Source: Bacteroidaceae bacterium | GTDB lineage: Bacteria; Bacteroidota; Bacteroidia; Bacteroidales; Bacteroidaceae | DNA: 45,348 bases | Assembly (NCBI GenBank): GCA_017480685.1 | Contig: JAFUSD010000126.1 | Span: forward strand, 1 to 45,348 | Direction: 5' to 3' | Shown here: one piece after another, positions 17,540-26,471 of the stretch | How positions within the stretch are numbered: the first letter of the stretch is position 1 | How the letters are laid out: each line of letters opens with the position of its first letter | Translations under genes and position numbers: made by a program | Notes under the pieces: generated by a model | Told to the model about the DNA's origin: nothing | What the model saw: only the letters and a program-made list of their open reading frames with translations | Database searches by the model: none

Positions 17540-19369
17540 TCATATAGGCCGTGTCACCTCGTAGAGCCAGTTGCGGTGTTCCTCGTCGAGGTGGGGGCTG
17601 AGGCGGTCGAAGACGGTCTGCTGATAGCGGTTGAACCAGCTGCGTTCCTCTTCTGTCAGCATGTCTGTGAGTATAGGTGAGGTTATGATGGGGCACACGG
17701 TGAGGTGTTCGAACGTGTAGTATGGGCCGAACGTGATGCCTTCGGCCACAGGGCCGTCATACGGTTGTGCGGTGGGTTCCACTGCCTTGCCGTCAGGGCC
17801 TGCGAAGTTGGCGTTGACCACCAGCATCGTGTCCTCGTGGCGCACTCCGTGGCTACCTTCGATGTATATGCCGGGCTCCACGGTGATTATCATGCCGGGC
17901 AGCAGCGGAGTGGGACGCCACTGCATGCGGAACTGGTGCAGGTCTATGTTTTCGTGTACCGACATGAACTGTCCCACACCATGACCCGTGCCGTGCAGGT
18001 AGTTGATGCCATAGCGCCACATGTCCATCCTGGCCAGCGTGTCGAGTTGGGTGCCGTTCGTGCCGCGCGGGAAGGTGGCACGCCCCAGGTTTATCCATCC
18101 CTTCAGCACCAGCGTGTAGTCGCGGCGCATCTGCCGCGTGAGGGGTCCGAGGGGCAGGGTGCGCGTTATGTCGGTCGTGCCGTCCAGGTATTGTCCGCCC
18201 GAGTCGATGAGCAGCAGTCCCTCGGGTTTCACTTCTATGTCGGTCTCGGGCGTGGGGTCGTAGTGTACTATGGCCCCATGGTGTGCATATCCCATGATGC
18301 TCTCGAAACTGATGCCCATGCACAGCGGCTGCTCGCGGCGCAGGGCTTCGAGCTTTGCAGCCAGCGACAGCTCGGTCTCGCCACCCTTCGGCACATTCTC
18401 CAACGTCCACTTCATCCACTTCACCATGGCCACTCCGTCCTTCTCCATGGCACGGCGGTAGCCTGCAATCTCGGTAGGATTCTTGAACATGAGCATGTGT
18501 GGGATGGGCGACTCCTTCTCTACCGGCTTCTTAATAGCACGGTATGTGGCATAGTTGGTCTTGTTGGGCTGAACCTCGACAGGCAGCTTGCACGCAGCCA
18601 GGTCGGCCACGATACTCTCGTAGGGACGCAGGCCGACGCCCTCGCCTCTGAGATAATCAGCAACCTCAGTCGGCACCTTCTCACTATTTATATATAAGGT
18701 GGCATCGTCGGGGGTTATGATGAGATAGCTCACAAAGAACGGCGTGTAGAGAATGTCGTCGGCACGCAGGTTGAGCGTCCATGCAATGTCTTCGAGGAAC
18801 GTGGTGAGCAGTGCATGCTGCCCTATGGCCTTCCTCACACGTGCAATCTTGCTGCTTGCCGTCTCGCCGGCATACTCCACCCCCTGCACAAACACCTTGC
18901 TGTCGGGGATTGCAGGACGGTCGGTCCATATCTCGGCATAGGGGTCGATGTCGGCCCTCAGCGTCAGCCCATGCTGCGCCAGCCGCGCCCTCATGTCGGC
19001 CACATCCTCCACAGTGTTCACCCATCCGTCGAGCGCCACAGTGCCACCTTCCTTCACCACCCGCGCCAGCCATTCGTCGACCGATGGAGTACCTTCAATC
19101 TTCTCCTTCATCAACACATAGCCCGTGTCTTTCAGCTGCTCAGCAGCCTGAATGAAATAGCGCGAGTCGGTCCAGAGGGCAGCCTCGTGCAGTGTCACCA
19201 CACTGATGCCGGCACTGCCGGTGAAGCCCGATATCCAGCGGCGCGACTTCCAACGCTCGGGGATGTATTCGCCGCAATGAGGGTCTGTACTCGGAGTGAT
19301 GAACGCATCGATGCCTTCACGCTCCATCAAGGCACGAAGCCTCGTCAATCTGTCTGTTACGTTACTCAT
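17540..19369 (-). CDS. Xaa-Pro aminopeptidase (aminopeptidase P, M24)
   Basis: The 609-residue enzyme removes N-terminal residues that precede proline. Two creatinase-like N-terminal domains (to about 300) are followed by the pita-bread M24 domain, with metal ligands D389 (LLIDSGGQY), D400 (GTTDITRT), H463 (HGTGHGVG), E498 (VEPGIY) and E512 (VRHEDTM). This three-domain length matches the long, eukaryote-like form common in Bacteroidota. No signal peptide is visible, so it is cytoplasmic. A promoter lies at 19408-19437. Confidence 0.95.
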   Translation of the reverse strand: MSNVTDRLTRLRALMEREGIDAFITPSTDPHCGEYIPERWKSRRWISGFTGSAGISVVTLHEAALWTDSRYFIQAAEQLKDTGYVLMKEKIEGTPSVDEWLARVVKEGGTVALDGWVNTVEDVADMRARLAQHGLTLRADIDPYAEIWTDRPAIPDSKVFVQGVEYAGETASSKIARVRKAIGQHALLTTFLEDIAWTLNLRADDILYTPFFVSYLIITPDDATLYINSEKVPTEVADYLRGEGVGLRPYESIVADLAACKLPVEVQPNKTNYATYRAIKKPVEKESPIPHMLMFKNPTEIAGYRRAMEKDGVAMVKWMKWTLENVPKGGETELSLAAKLEALRREQPLCMGISFESIMGYAHHGAIVHYDPTPETDIEVKPEGLLLIDSGGQYLDGTTDITRTLPLGPLTRQMRRDYTLVLKGWINLGRATFPRGTNGTQLDTLARMDMWRYGINYLHGTGHGVGQFMSVHENIDLHQFRMQWRPTPLLPGMIITVEPGIYIEGSHGVRHEDTMLVVNANFAGPDGKAVEPTAQPYDGPVAEGITFGPYYTFEHLTVCPIITSPILTDMLTEEERSWFNRYQQTVFDRLSPHLDEEHRNWLYEVTRPI

Positions 19370-19407
19370 ATCTGCAATGTGATTAGGTTGTTGTTACATT
19401 ATCACCG

Positions 19408-19437
19408 CAAAATTACAAATAAAAATCCACTTGCAAA
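19408..19437 (-). promoter_or_regulatory. Promoter of the Xaa-Pro aminopeptidase gene
   Basis: On the minus strand TTTG (19437-19434), 18 bases, then TAATTTTG (19415-19408), 39 bases before the ATG. Confidence 0.7.
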
Positions 19438-19518
19438 GCATAGAATGCAAAAAAAAGGAGGAGTGGAGCGAAAAAGTGGAAAACTGAGGTCGCAGCACGA
19501 AATAATTATCAATTGTCA

Positions 19519-19549
19519 ATTGTCAATTCTCAATTATTTTCTATCTTTG
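19519..19549 (+). promoter_or_regulatory. Promoter of mdh
   Basis: ATTG (19519-19522), a 19-base spacer and TATCTTTG (19542-19549) fit the consensus. The region 19508-19535 also carries a short run of CAATTGT/CAATTCT direct repeats that overlaps the -33 box. The rest of 19438-19647 shows no gene. Confidence 0.78.
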
Positions 19550-19647
19550 CAGCCTAAAGAGCAAACACCAGCCACGCGCCGGAGCCATGCTCTGCAGCAA
19601 GCAGTCGTGTGTACATTCATAACATTTAACAATAAAACTCAAAAGCT

Positions 19648-20652
19648 ATGGCATTTTTAACAGACGAGAAACTCGTAATCGTAGGAGCCGGCGGTATGAT
19701 CGGTTCAAACATGGTTCAGTCAGCACTGATGATGAACCTCTCCTCAAACATCTGTCTATACGACGTATTTCCACCCGAAGTAGGCCCCGTGGGCGTGGCA
19801 GAAGAAATGCGCCAGTCAGGATTTGTAGACGCAACCATCACCGCCACTGCCGACCCAGCAGTGGCATTCACCGGTGCCAAGTACATCATCTCATCGGGCG
19901 GTGCACCACGTAAGGAAGGCATGACCCGCGAAGACCTCCTGGCAGGCAACTGCAAGATAGCCGAAGGACTGGGAAAAGACATACAGAAATACTGCCCCGA
20001 CGTGAAACACGTAGTAATCATCTTCAACCCAGCCGACCTCACAGGACTCGTAACCCTGCTCTACTCAGGACTGAAGCCCGGACAAGTGACCACACTGGCA
20101 GCACTCGACTCTACACGCCTGCAGAGCGCACTGGCAAAGAAGTTCGGCGTGATGCAGAACAAGGTGACCGGTGCACACACATTCGGAGGACACGGAGAAC
20201 AGATGGCCGTATTCGGAAGCGCTGTCAAAATCGACGGCAAACCTCTCTACGACATCGTGGGAACACCCGAATTCCCAACCGAAGAGTGGGAACAGATGAA
20301 GAAAGACGTGACACAGGGCGGAGCAGCAATCATCAAACTGCGCGGACGCTCATCATTCCAAAGCCCAGCACTCCTCTCTGTACAGATGATAGCAGCAGTC
20401 ATGGGAGGCGAACCATTCCGCTACCCAGCCGGCACATACGTATCAAACGGCAAGTATGACCACATCATGATGGCAATGGACACCACACTCGACAAGAACG
20501 GATGCACATACCGAGTGCCGCAAGGAACACCCGAAGAGAACGCCAAACTCGACGCATCATACGAGCACCTGTGCAAGATGCGCGACGAACTGGTGACACT
20601 CAACATCGTGCCGCCAATATCGGAGTGGAACAAAATCAACCCGAACCTATAA
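19648..20652 (+). CDS. mdh: Malate dehydrogenase
   Basis: The 334-residue LDH/MDH-family enzyme oxidises malate to oxaloacetate with NAD. It shows the NAD fold VGAGGMIGSN (12-21), a substrate arginine segment GGAPRKEGM (84-92), NPAD (127-130), the SRL-like segment ALDSTRLQSAL, and the catalytic histidine in GGHGEQMAVFG (His182). It is a single gene with its own promoter and terminator. Confidence 0.96.
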   Translation: MAFLTDEKLVIVGAGGMIGSNMVQSALMMNLSSNICLYDVFPPEVGPVGVAEEMRQSGFVDATITATADPAVAFTGAKYIISSGGAPRKEGMTREDLLAGNCKIAEGLGKDIQKYCPDVKHVVIIFNPADLTGLVTLLYSGLKPGQVTTLAALDSTRLQSALAKKFGVMQNKVTGAHTFGGHGEQMAVFGSAVKIDGKPLYDIVGTPEFPTEEWEQMKKDVTQGGAAIIKLRGRSSFQSPALLSVQMIAAVMGGEPFRYPAGTYVSNGKYDHIMMAMDTTLDKNGCTYRVPQGTPEENAKLDASYEHLCKMRDELVTLNIVPPISEWNKINPNL

Positions 20653-20687
20653 GACACCAGGCTACAACCGATAATAGCCAATTCACA

Positions 20688-20730
20688 AAGCGCACCCCTC
20701 ACACAAAAAACGAAGGGTGCGCTTCCCTTT
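20688..20730 (+). terminator. Terminator of mdh
   Basis: AAGCGCACCC (20688-20697) pairs with GGGTGCGCTT (20715-20724) around a 17-base loop, followed by CCCTTT. The stem is strong but the T run is short. Confidence 0.65.
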
Positions 20731-21003
20731 ATATTATGCATTATAACCGTCCCCCTCACTTTTTTTGAGCCGTTTCGATAAAAAAAAAGAAAAACAACAC
20801 CATCGTTAAAAAGAAAATCATTATATTTGCAACTGAAACAACAACAAAAAACAAATCCTCCCCCCAGCCCACCCCCTCTATGAGGATGGAGGAACCATCA
20901 GGAAAGAAGACCCTCTCCACAAAAAAGGTGAGATGTCCGAAAGACACAGACAGAGAGAGCCCATAAATCGTAAATCGCAAATAATAAATAATACCTAAGC
21001 ATT
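20731..21003 (+). promoter_or_regulatory. Upstream region of the fasciclin lipoprotein gene
   Basis: A -7 element TATATTTG lies at 20822-20829 without a good -33 box, which would leave an A-rich leader of about 165 bases. I see no gene in this stretch. Confidence 0.5.
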
Positions 21004-23061
21004 ATGAAAACAATAAACCATTACCAACACATCTTAGCACTTATTGCCTCCGTGCTCGTCATGGCCATCACCTCCAGCTGCGACGACGACCCGGGTGTGG
21101 CAAACTACTACACCGCAAAAGGCGATATGGCCAACACCTACCTCTCAAACCGCTCCGACCGCTTCAGCGAGTTTATAGCAATCATCCAGAAATCCAGAAT
21201 GGTCAACTTCGACCTACTCGGCACATACGGCTCATACACCGTCTTTGCACCAACCAACACCGCTATAGACCAATACCTCAGCGGACGCGGCATGACATCG
21301 GTCGATGAGCTTACCGTCGAAGACTGCGACACCATAGCAGCCACGCACATCATAGAGCAGTCGTTCTTCACCACCGACTTCTCAGACATGACACTGCCCA
21401 CGCAGAACATGCTCGACCGCTACCTCACCATCACCTGCGACACCATCACCGGCTCCGACGGCAACAGCGACATAGCATACTACGTAAACAAGAAGTCGAT
21501 GCTCATACTGAGAGACGACTCGGTGGAGAACGGAGTGGTGCACACCATAGACCGTGTAATCGATGCCGCCAACGAAATGCTGCCCGAACTCATGAGGCAA
21601 GACTCAACCATCACACTCTTCTATGCCGCACTCGATGCCACACACATGAAAGACTCACTCCAACTCTACTACGACGAAAACTACCACTGCTCGCCCGACT
21701 CGTTCGAGAAAGGCACATGCTACCCCACCGCAGTGGAGTATGACAACGTGATGTATATGGAAAAACGATACTATGCCTACACCGCATTTGTAGAGCCCGA
21801 CGACGTATATGCTGCACACGGCATCTACACCCTCGACGACCTCAAGGCATACGCTGCCAGCATCTACGACGACATGTATCCCGAAGACGCCGACATCACC
21901 GACCTCACCGACCGCCGCAACTCGCTCAACCGATTCGTGTCGTACCACTTCCTGCCAGAACGAATCATATACAACCTGCTCACCCCCGACAACATCATGC
22001 TCACAGCCAACTTCGACCGCCGCCATTGGGACGCAGCCGACTGGTATGAGACCATGATGCCACACTCACTGATGAAGGTGTCATACCCCTCCGGCTCTGA
22101 GCAAGGACGATACATCAACCGCCGAGGAGTACAAAACCGCAAAGACAGCCGCGGAGTCAAGATACCAGGAGCACGAATACTCTCGCCCAACGAAGCAGGA
22201 AGCGACCTCATGGCCGTCAACGGAATTTACCACTACATAACCGACATCATCGACTATGGACGGCAGACACAGGAAGTGGTGCTCAACGAGCGCCTGAGAA
22301 TCGACGCCACATCACTCTCGCCCGACTTCATGAACTCAGGAGCCCGAGGCCACGGAGTGAGAGGCACGGGTGGATGCCCACAATACCCTGGACAATACGG
22401 ATTGAAGAGCACCTCGTCCGACCCCGAAGTAAACCCCAACACATGCATCGGATTCAAAGCCAACTCTGTGCGCAACTTCAAATACGACGACGTACATACA
22501 CACCTCCACGTACGCAACCGTTATCTCGACTTCTGGTCATACTATGGCGACGAAGTCATGATATGCGGTATGTATGACGTCTCGTTCAAGCTGCCGCCTG
22601 TGCCAGAGGGCGACTACGAGTTCCGCATACAGGTATGCCTTGGGTTCGACAACCGTGGTATCATACAAGTCTACCTCGACGGAGCACCATGCGGAATACC
22701 TGTAGACATGCGCCGCGACGGCAACGACCCCAGCATCGGCTGGAAGTCGGACACAGAACTGGGCGACGACGAAGCAATAGCGGCCTACGACCGTGCACTC
22801 CACAACCGCGGATGGATGAAAGGCCCCGCAGGATATGGCAACACTGCAGCCGATGGTTCGGGCTCGCGGGCACCCAACCGCGACACACGACAGACACTGC
22901 GACGCATATACACCACGTTCCACACCGACGGAAAGACCGACCACTGGGTGCGCGTGCAGCAGAAACTCGAGAGCGACAACGGCACGTTCCCGTTCGACTA
23001 CATAGAACTGTGCCCACGCTCGGTATATAACAACGAGAACTATCCTGAAGATAAATGGTGA
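21004..23061 (+). CDS. Fasciclin (FAS1) domain surface lipoprotein
   Basis: The 685-residue protein has a signal peptide with lipobox ITSSC (Cys26) followed by DDD, so it is probably an outer-membrane lipoprotein. A FAS1 domain spans about 50-190 (FDLLGTYGSYTVFAPTNTA, later GVVHTIDRVI). A second, more diverged FAS1-like region lies about 205-425 (NRFVSYHFLPERI, later NGIYHYITDIIDY). The C-terminal 230 residues look like a beta-sandwich (SFKLPPVPEGDYEFRIQV, then IIQVYLDGAPCG). FAS1 domains mediate adhesion, and such lipoproteins are common in Bacteroidota, often beside SusC/SusD. Here it stands alone between mdh and the peptidase gene. The ligand is unknown. Confidence 0.85.
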   Translation: MKTINHYQHILALIASVLVMAITSSCDDDPGVANYYTAKGDMANTYLSNRSDRFSEFIAIIQKSRMVNFDLLGTYGSYTVFAPTNTAIDQYLSGRGMTSVDELTVEDCDTIAATHIIEQSFFTTDFSDMTLPTQNMLDRYLTITCDTITGSDGNSDIAYYVNKKSMLILRDDSVENGVVHTIDRVIDAANEMLPELMRQDSTITLFYAALDATHMKDSLQLYYDENYHCSPDSFEKGTCYPTAVEYDNVMYMEKRYYAYTAFVEPDDVYAAHGIYTLDDLKAYAASIYDDMYPEDADITDLTDRRNSLNRFVSYHFLPERIIYNLLTPDNIMLTANFDRRHWDAADWYETMMPHSLMKVSYPSGSEQGRYINRRGVQNRKDSRGVKIPGARILSPNEAGSDLMAVNGIYHYITDIIDYGRQTQEVVLNERLRIDATSLSPDFMNSGARGHGVRGTGGCPQYPGQYGLKSTSSDPEVNPNTCIGFKANSVRNFKYDDVHTHLHVRNRYLDFWSYYGDEVMICGMYDVSFKLPPVPEGDYEFRIQVCLGFDNRGIIQVYLDGAPCGIPVDMRRDGNDPSIGWKSDTELGDDEAIAAYDRALHNRGWMKGPAGYGNTAADGSGSRAPNRDTRQTLRRIYTTFHTDGKTDHWVRVQQKLESDNGTFPFDYIELCPRSVYNNENYPEDKW

Positions 23062-23082
23062 GCCACCAGGCCACGCAGGCTG

Positions 23083-23148
23083 GGCGGACTCTCACGGCAG
23101 ATGTGCATAAAAAGCCACAACTCGCGCCGTGAGAGCCCGCCGTTTTTT
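23083..23148 (+). terminator. Terminator of the fasciclin lipoprotein gene
   Basis: GGCGGACTCTCACGGC (23083-23098) pairs with GCCGTGAGAGCCCGCC (23126-23141), 15 of 16 positions, followed by GTTTTTT. Confidence 0.88.
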
Positions 23149-23414
23149 AATATATAATATAGAATTGATAATATATAATAGGGCTGTGCCGGCGAGGGGG
23201 AATGACGTGTTGAGAGGTTGCATCGCATGACGTGTTGAGGTTACACCGGTGTTTACGGTCTTGTTGTTGCGGTATGTGTTGCTTGTCGGCGTTGCTGTTT
23301 TTGTGGGTTGATGAGGGTGGCGACTTGTTTTTTGGCTGTTTCGCGTCATTATATGGGTGGGTGTATGTTTTTTTTTCGTAACTTTGCGGTTGTTTATCAA
23401 AATAGTGTTTTTTT
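23149..23414 (+). promoter_or_regulatory. Upstream region of the DPP III-like gene
   Basis: A -7 element TAACTTTG lies at 23379-23386, 28 bases before the ATG, without a clear -33 box. A 13-base direct repeat ATGACGTGTTGAG occurs at 23202 and 23227. No gene is visible. Confidence 0.5.
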
Positions 23415-25445
23415 ATGAAGATATCTACAAAGATTATGACTATGATGGTGGTTGGCTTGACGGCATGTACGCCGCAGCCGGACAAAGAGAAGTCGGGTGC
23501 CGACTTTGAATATGCTAACGAGCGTTTTGCCGACTTGCAGATGCTGCGTTACAAGGTAGAGGGTTTTGAGGCTTTGAGCCTGAAACAGAAGTTGCTTATA
23601 TATTATCTGAGCGAGGCGGCGCTCTGTGGCCGTGATATTCTCTATGACCAGAACGGCAGGTATAACCTCACCATCCGCCATATGCTTGAGACGATTTATA
23701 CTAACGATGGTGTGGACCGCACATCCGATGACTTCAAGGCCATGGAGGTGTATCTGAAGCGTGTGTGGTTCTCAAACGGCATTCACCACCATTATGGCTC
23801 CGAGAAGTTTGTACCGGCATTCAGCGAGCAGTGGCTGAGACAGCAGATTGATGCTACCGACGCGTTGGCCGAATCGCCTTACTCGGCAGACGAGGTGTGT
23901 CGCGTCATCTTCGACCCCACGGTGCTTCCCAAGCGGGTGAACCTGGCCGAAGGTGTCGACTTGCTCATGACGTCGGCCAGCAACTACTACGATGGTGTGA
24001 GCCAGCAGGAGGCTGAGGACTTCTACCTGGCTCAGAAGGAGAAAGGCGACAGGGAACACCCTGTGATGTATGGCATGAACAGCCGGTTGGTGAAACTGGC
24101 TGACGGAAGTATAGTGGAGAAGCGTTGGACCACAGAGGGCCTGTATGGCGAGGCTATTTGCCGTATTGTGGAGAACCTGAAATTGGCACGCCCCTATGCC
24201 GAAGATGAACAGCAGCAGGCTGTTATCGACAAGCTAATAGAATACTACGAGACGGGCAACCTCGAGACGTTTGACCAATACAGCATACTGTGGGTGGAAA
24301 ACACCGAACCGCTCGTAGACTTCGTAAATGGTTTCATTGAGTGCTACGGCGACCCGCTGGGGCTGAAGTGCTCATGGGAGTCGATTGTGAACTTCAAAGA
24401 CTTGGAGGCCACCAAGCGCACTGAATGCCTGAGCAGCAATGCGCAGTGGTTTGAAGACAACTCACCGGTGGATGCCAGATTCAAGAAGCAGAACGTGAAG
24501 GGCATATCGGCAAAGGTGATCACGGCTGCCATACTGGGCGGCGACCTCTACCCCTCGACCGCAATTGGAATCAACCTGCCAAACTCTGACTGGGTGCGCA
24601 AGGAGCACGGAAGCAAGTCGGTGACCATTGGCAACCTGACCGATGCATACAACAAAGCAGCCGGAAGCGGCATGCGTAAGGAGTTCTGCTACTCTGACGA
24701 AGAGGTGGAACTCATAGACAAATATGGCGACACGACCGACGACCTGCACACCGACCTGCACGAATGCCTGGGTCACGGCTCAGGCAAACTGCTGCCTGGA
24801 GTGGATGGCGACAGCTTGAAGGCTTACGGCTCGACCATCGAGGAAGCACGTGCAGACCTGTTCGGACTATACTACGTGGCCGACCAGAAGCTTGTGGATT
24901 TGGGCCTTACTCCAAACCTCGAAGCCTACAAGGCACAGTACTACACCTACATGATGAACGGACTGATGACTCAACTGGTGCGCATACAGCCAGGCAATGA
25001 CATCGAGGAGGCTCACATGCGCAACCGCTCGCTCATTGCACACTGGTGCTACGAGCAGGGAAAGGCCGACAATGTGGTGGAGATGGTGAAGCGCGACGGC
25101 AAGACCTACGTGAAGATAAACGACTATGAGGCCCTGCGCAACCTCTTCGGACAGCTACTGGCCGAGATACAGCGCATAAAGAGCACCGGCGACTACAAGG
25201 CTGCCCAGGCACTGGTCGAGACCTACGGAGTGAAGGTAGACCCCGAATTGCATAAGGAAGTGCTCAGCCGCTACGAGCGACTCGACCTCGCTCCCTACAA
25301 GGGATTCATCAACCCACGCTATACCCTCGTGACCGACAAGGATGGCAACCCAACCGATGTAACCATCGACTACACTGAAGGCTATGCAGAACAAATGCTC
25401 AGATACAGCAGCGAATACCACACACTGCCTCTTGCAAACAATTAA
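23415..25445 (+). CDS. DPP III-like zinc peptidase (M49), lipoprotein
   Basis: The 676-residue protein carries the M49 zinc motif HECLGH (449-454) and the second motif EEARAD (476-481), the counterparts of HELLGH and EECRAE in dipeptidyl peptidase III. It removes dipeptides from the N-terminus of oligopeptides. Its first 18 residues (ending GLTAC) look like a lipoprotein signal, so it probably faces the periplasm or the surface, unlike cytosolic eukaryotic DPP III. The AlkD-like gene overlaps its 3' end by 62 bases in another frame. Confidence 0.92.
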   Translation: MKISTKIMTMMVVGLTACTPQPDKEKSGADFEYANERFADLQMLRYKVEGFEALSLKQKLLIYYLSEAALCGRDILYDQNGRYNLTIRHMLETIYTNDGVDRTSDDFKAMEVYLKRVWFSNGIHHHYGSEKFVPAFSEQWLRQQIDATDALAESPYSADEVCRVIFDPTVLPKRVNLAEGVDLLMTSASNYYDGVSQQEAEDFYLAQKEKGDREHPVMYGMNSRLVKLADGSIVEKRWTTEGLYGEAICRIVENLKLARPYAEDEQQQAVIDKLIEYYETGNLETFDQYSILWVENTEPLVDFVNGFIECYGDPLGLKCSWESIVNFKDLEATKRTECLSSNAQWFEDNSPVDARFKKQNVKGISAKVITAAILGGDLYPSTAIGINLPNSDWVRKEHGSKSVTIGNLTDAYNKAAGSGMRKEFCYSDEEVELIDKYGDTTDDLHTDLHECLGHGSGKLLPGVDGDSLKAYGSTIEEARADLFGLYYVADQKLVDLGLTPNLEAYKAQYYTYMMNGLMTQLVRIQPGNDIEEAHMRNRSLIAHWCYEQGKADNVVEMVKRDGKTYVKINDYEALRNLFGQLLAEIQRIKSTGDYKAAQALVETYGVKVDPELHKEVLSRYERLDLAPYKGFINPRYTLVTDKDGNPTDVTIDYTEGYAEQMLRYSSEYHTLPLANN

Positions 25446-25944
25446 GCAGGAGCTGCATGCCAGCATGAACGGTGTGGCATCGGCCGCCATGAGGCAGACA
25501 GCCGACTACCGAGTGAACTTCGGGGTGGAACTGCCAAGGCTGCAAACCATAGCTGCCGAATACAAGCCCGACGACACACTGGCACAAGCCCTGTGGAAGG
25601 AGCCGGTGAGGGAATGCCGCATACTGGCCACAATGATAGTGGACAGCACGCAGATGCAGGCCGACATGGCCGACGAGTGGGTGGCAGGCATCAGCACCGC
25701 CGAACTGGCTCAGACGGCAAGCATCAACACATTCCAACACATGCCCGATGCAGCGCAGAAAGCCTTGGAGTGGATGGCAGCCGATGACGACATACGCCAG
25801 CTGTGCGGCCTCTGTACCGCCTATCACCTCAAGCGCCGCGGGCTGCTCACAACACGTCAGCAAGAAGAACTGAGCGACCAGGCACAAGCACTGGCCAAGA
25901 GCGGGAATATGGCAATAAGAAGAGTGGCAAACAACCTGTCATGA
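25384..25944 (+). CDS. AlkD-like DNA alkylation repair family protein
   Basis: The product has up to 186 residues, with all-helical HEAT-like composition. Features such as TIKQELHASMNGVASAAMR, RVNFGVELPRL, and LWKEPVRECRILATMIVD resemble the AlkD-like alkylation repair family. The start is uncertain: ATG 25384 makes a 62-base overlap with the peptidase gene, TTG 25432 is closer to the conserved LLQTIKQEL beginning, and ATG 25465 would cut the first helix. The stop overlaps the Fur-family ATG as ATGA. Confidence 0.72.
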   Translation: MQNKCSDTAANTTHCLLQTIKQELHASMNGVASAAMRQTADYRVNFGVELPRLQTIAAEYKPDDTLAQALWKEPVRECRILATMIVDSTQMQADMADEWVAGISTAELAQTASINTFQHMPDAAQKALEWMAADDDIRQLCGLCTAYHLKRRGLLTTRQQEELSDQAQALAKSGNMAIRRVANNLS

Positions 25945-26450
25945 AAGAAAACCAGAGACTGAAGCAGGCAAGAGACCTGCTGACTGACTATGTGCGCATG
26001 AAAGGAATGCGCATGACCCCCGAGCGCATTGCAATACTCGAGGCTGCATACGTGTTTGACACTCCATTCACCATAGACCTGATGAAGGAATACCTCGACC
26101 ATGTGTATCCGGTGACACGACAGACCGTCTACAACAACCTCGAACTCTTCTTTCAGATAGGCATAGTGATGAAACGCCCGATAGGCAGCGGTGCCGTGGA
26201 ATATGAGACATGCTTCCTCACTCAGACACACCACCACCTGGTGTGCAAGTCGTGTGGCCAGATATTCGAGTTCAAAGACTCAAGCATAGAGCCATTCCTG
26301 GCACAGAAACGCTACAAGCAGTTCAAGATGACCAACTGTGCCGTCGTGATATATGGCCTGTGCAAGAAATGCCAAGGCAAGATAAACCGCGAGCGTAGGA
26401 AACAACAAGCCAAAATAGAAAAGCAAACAAACAAAAATAAGAATCGTTAA
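25941..26450 (+). CDS. Fur-family transcriptional regulator
   Basis: The 169-residue protein has a winged helix (RMTPERIAILEAAY and TRQTVYNNLELFFQIGIV, about 24-78) and a dimerisation domain with HHH (97-99) and two zinc-binding pairs, CKSC (102-105) and CKKC (141-144). The family represses metal-uptake or peroxide-response genes when metal is bound; the subtype cannot be fixed here. The tail is unusually Lys/Asn-rich. ATG 25941 is chosen because it overlaps the preceding TGA; the frame is open 46 codons further upstream, inside the AlkD-like gene. Confidence 0.93.
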   Translation: MKENQRLKQARDLLTDYVRMKGMRMTPERIAILEAAYVFDTPFTIDLMKEYLDHVYPVTRQTVYNNLELFFQIGIVMKRPIGSGAVEYETCFLTQTHHHLVCKSCGQIFEFKDSSIEPFLAQKRYKQFKMTNCAVVIYGLCKKCQGKINRERRKQQAKIEKQTNKNKNR

Positions 26451-26471
26451 AATAACTATCACACACAAACG

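Noticed and set aside
17705-18697. 330-codon plus-strand frame opposite the Xaa-Pro aminopeptidase
   Set aside because: It is antisense to an intact enzyme with all metal ligands, and the peptide is rich in His and Arg, as expected of shadow frames.
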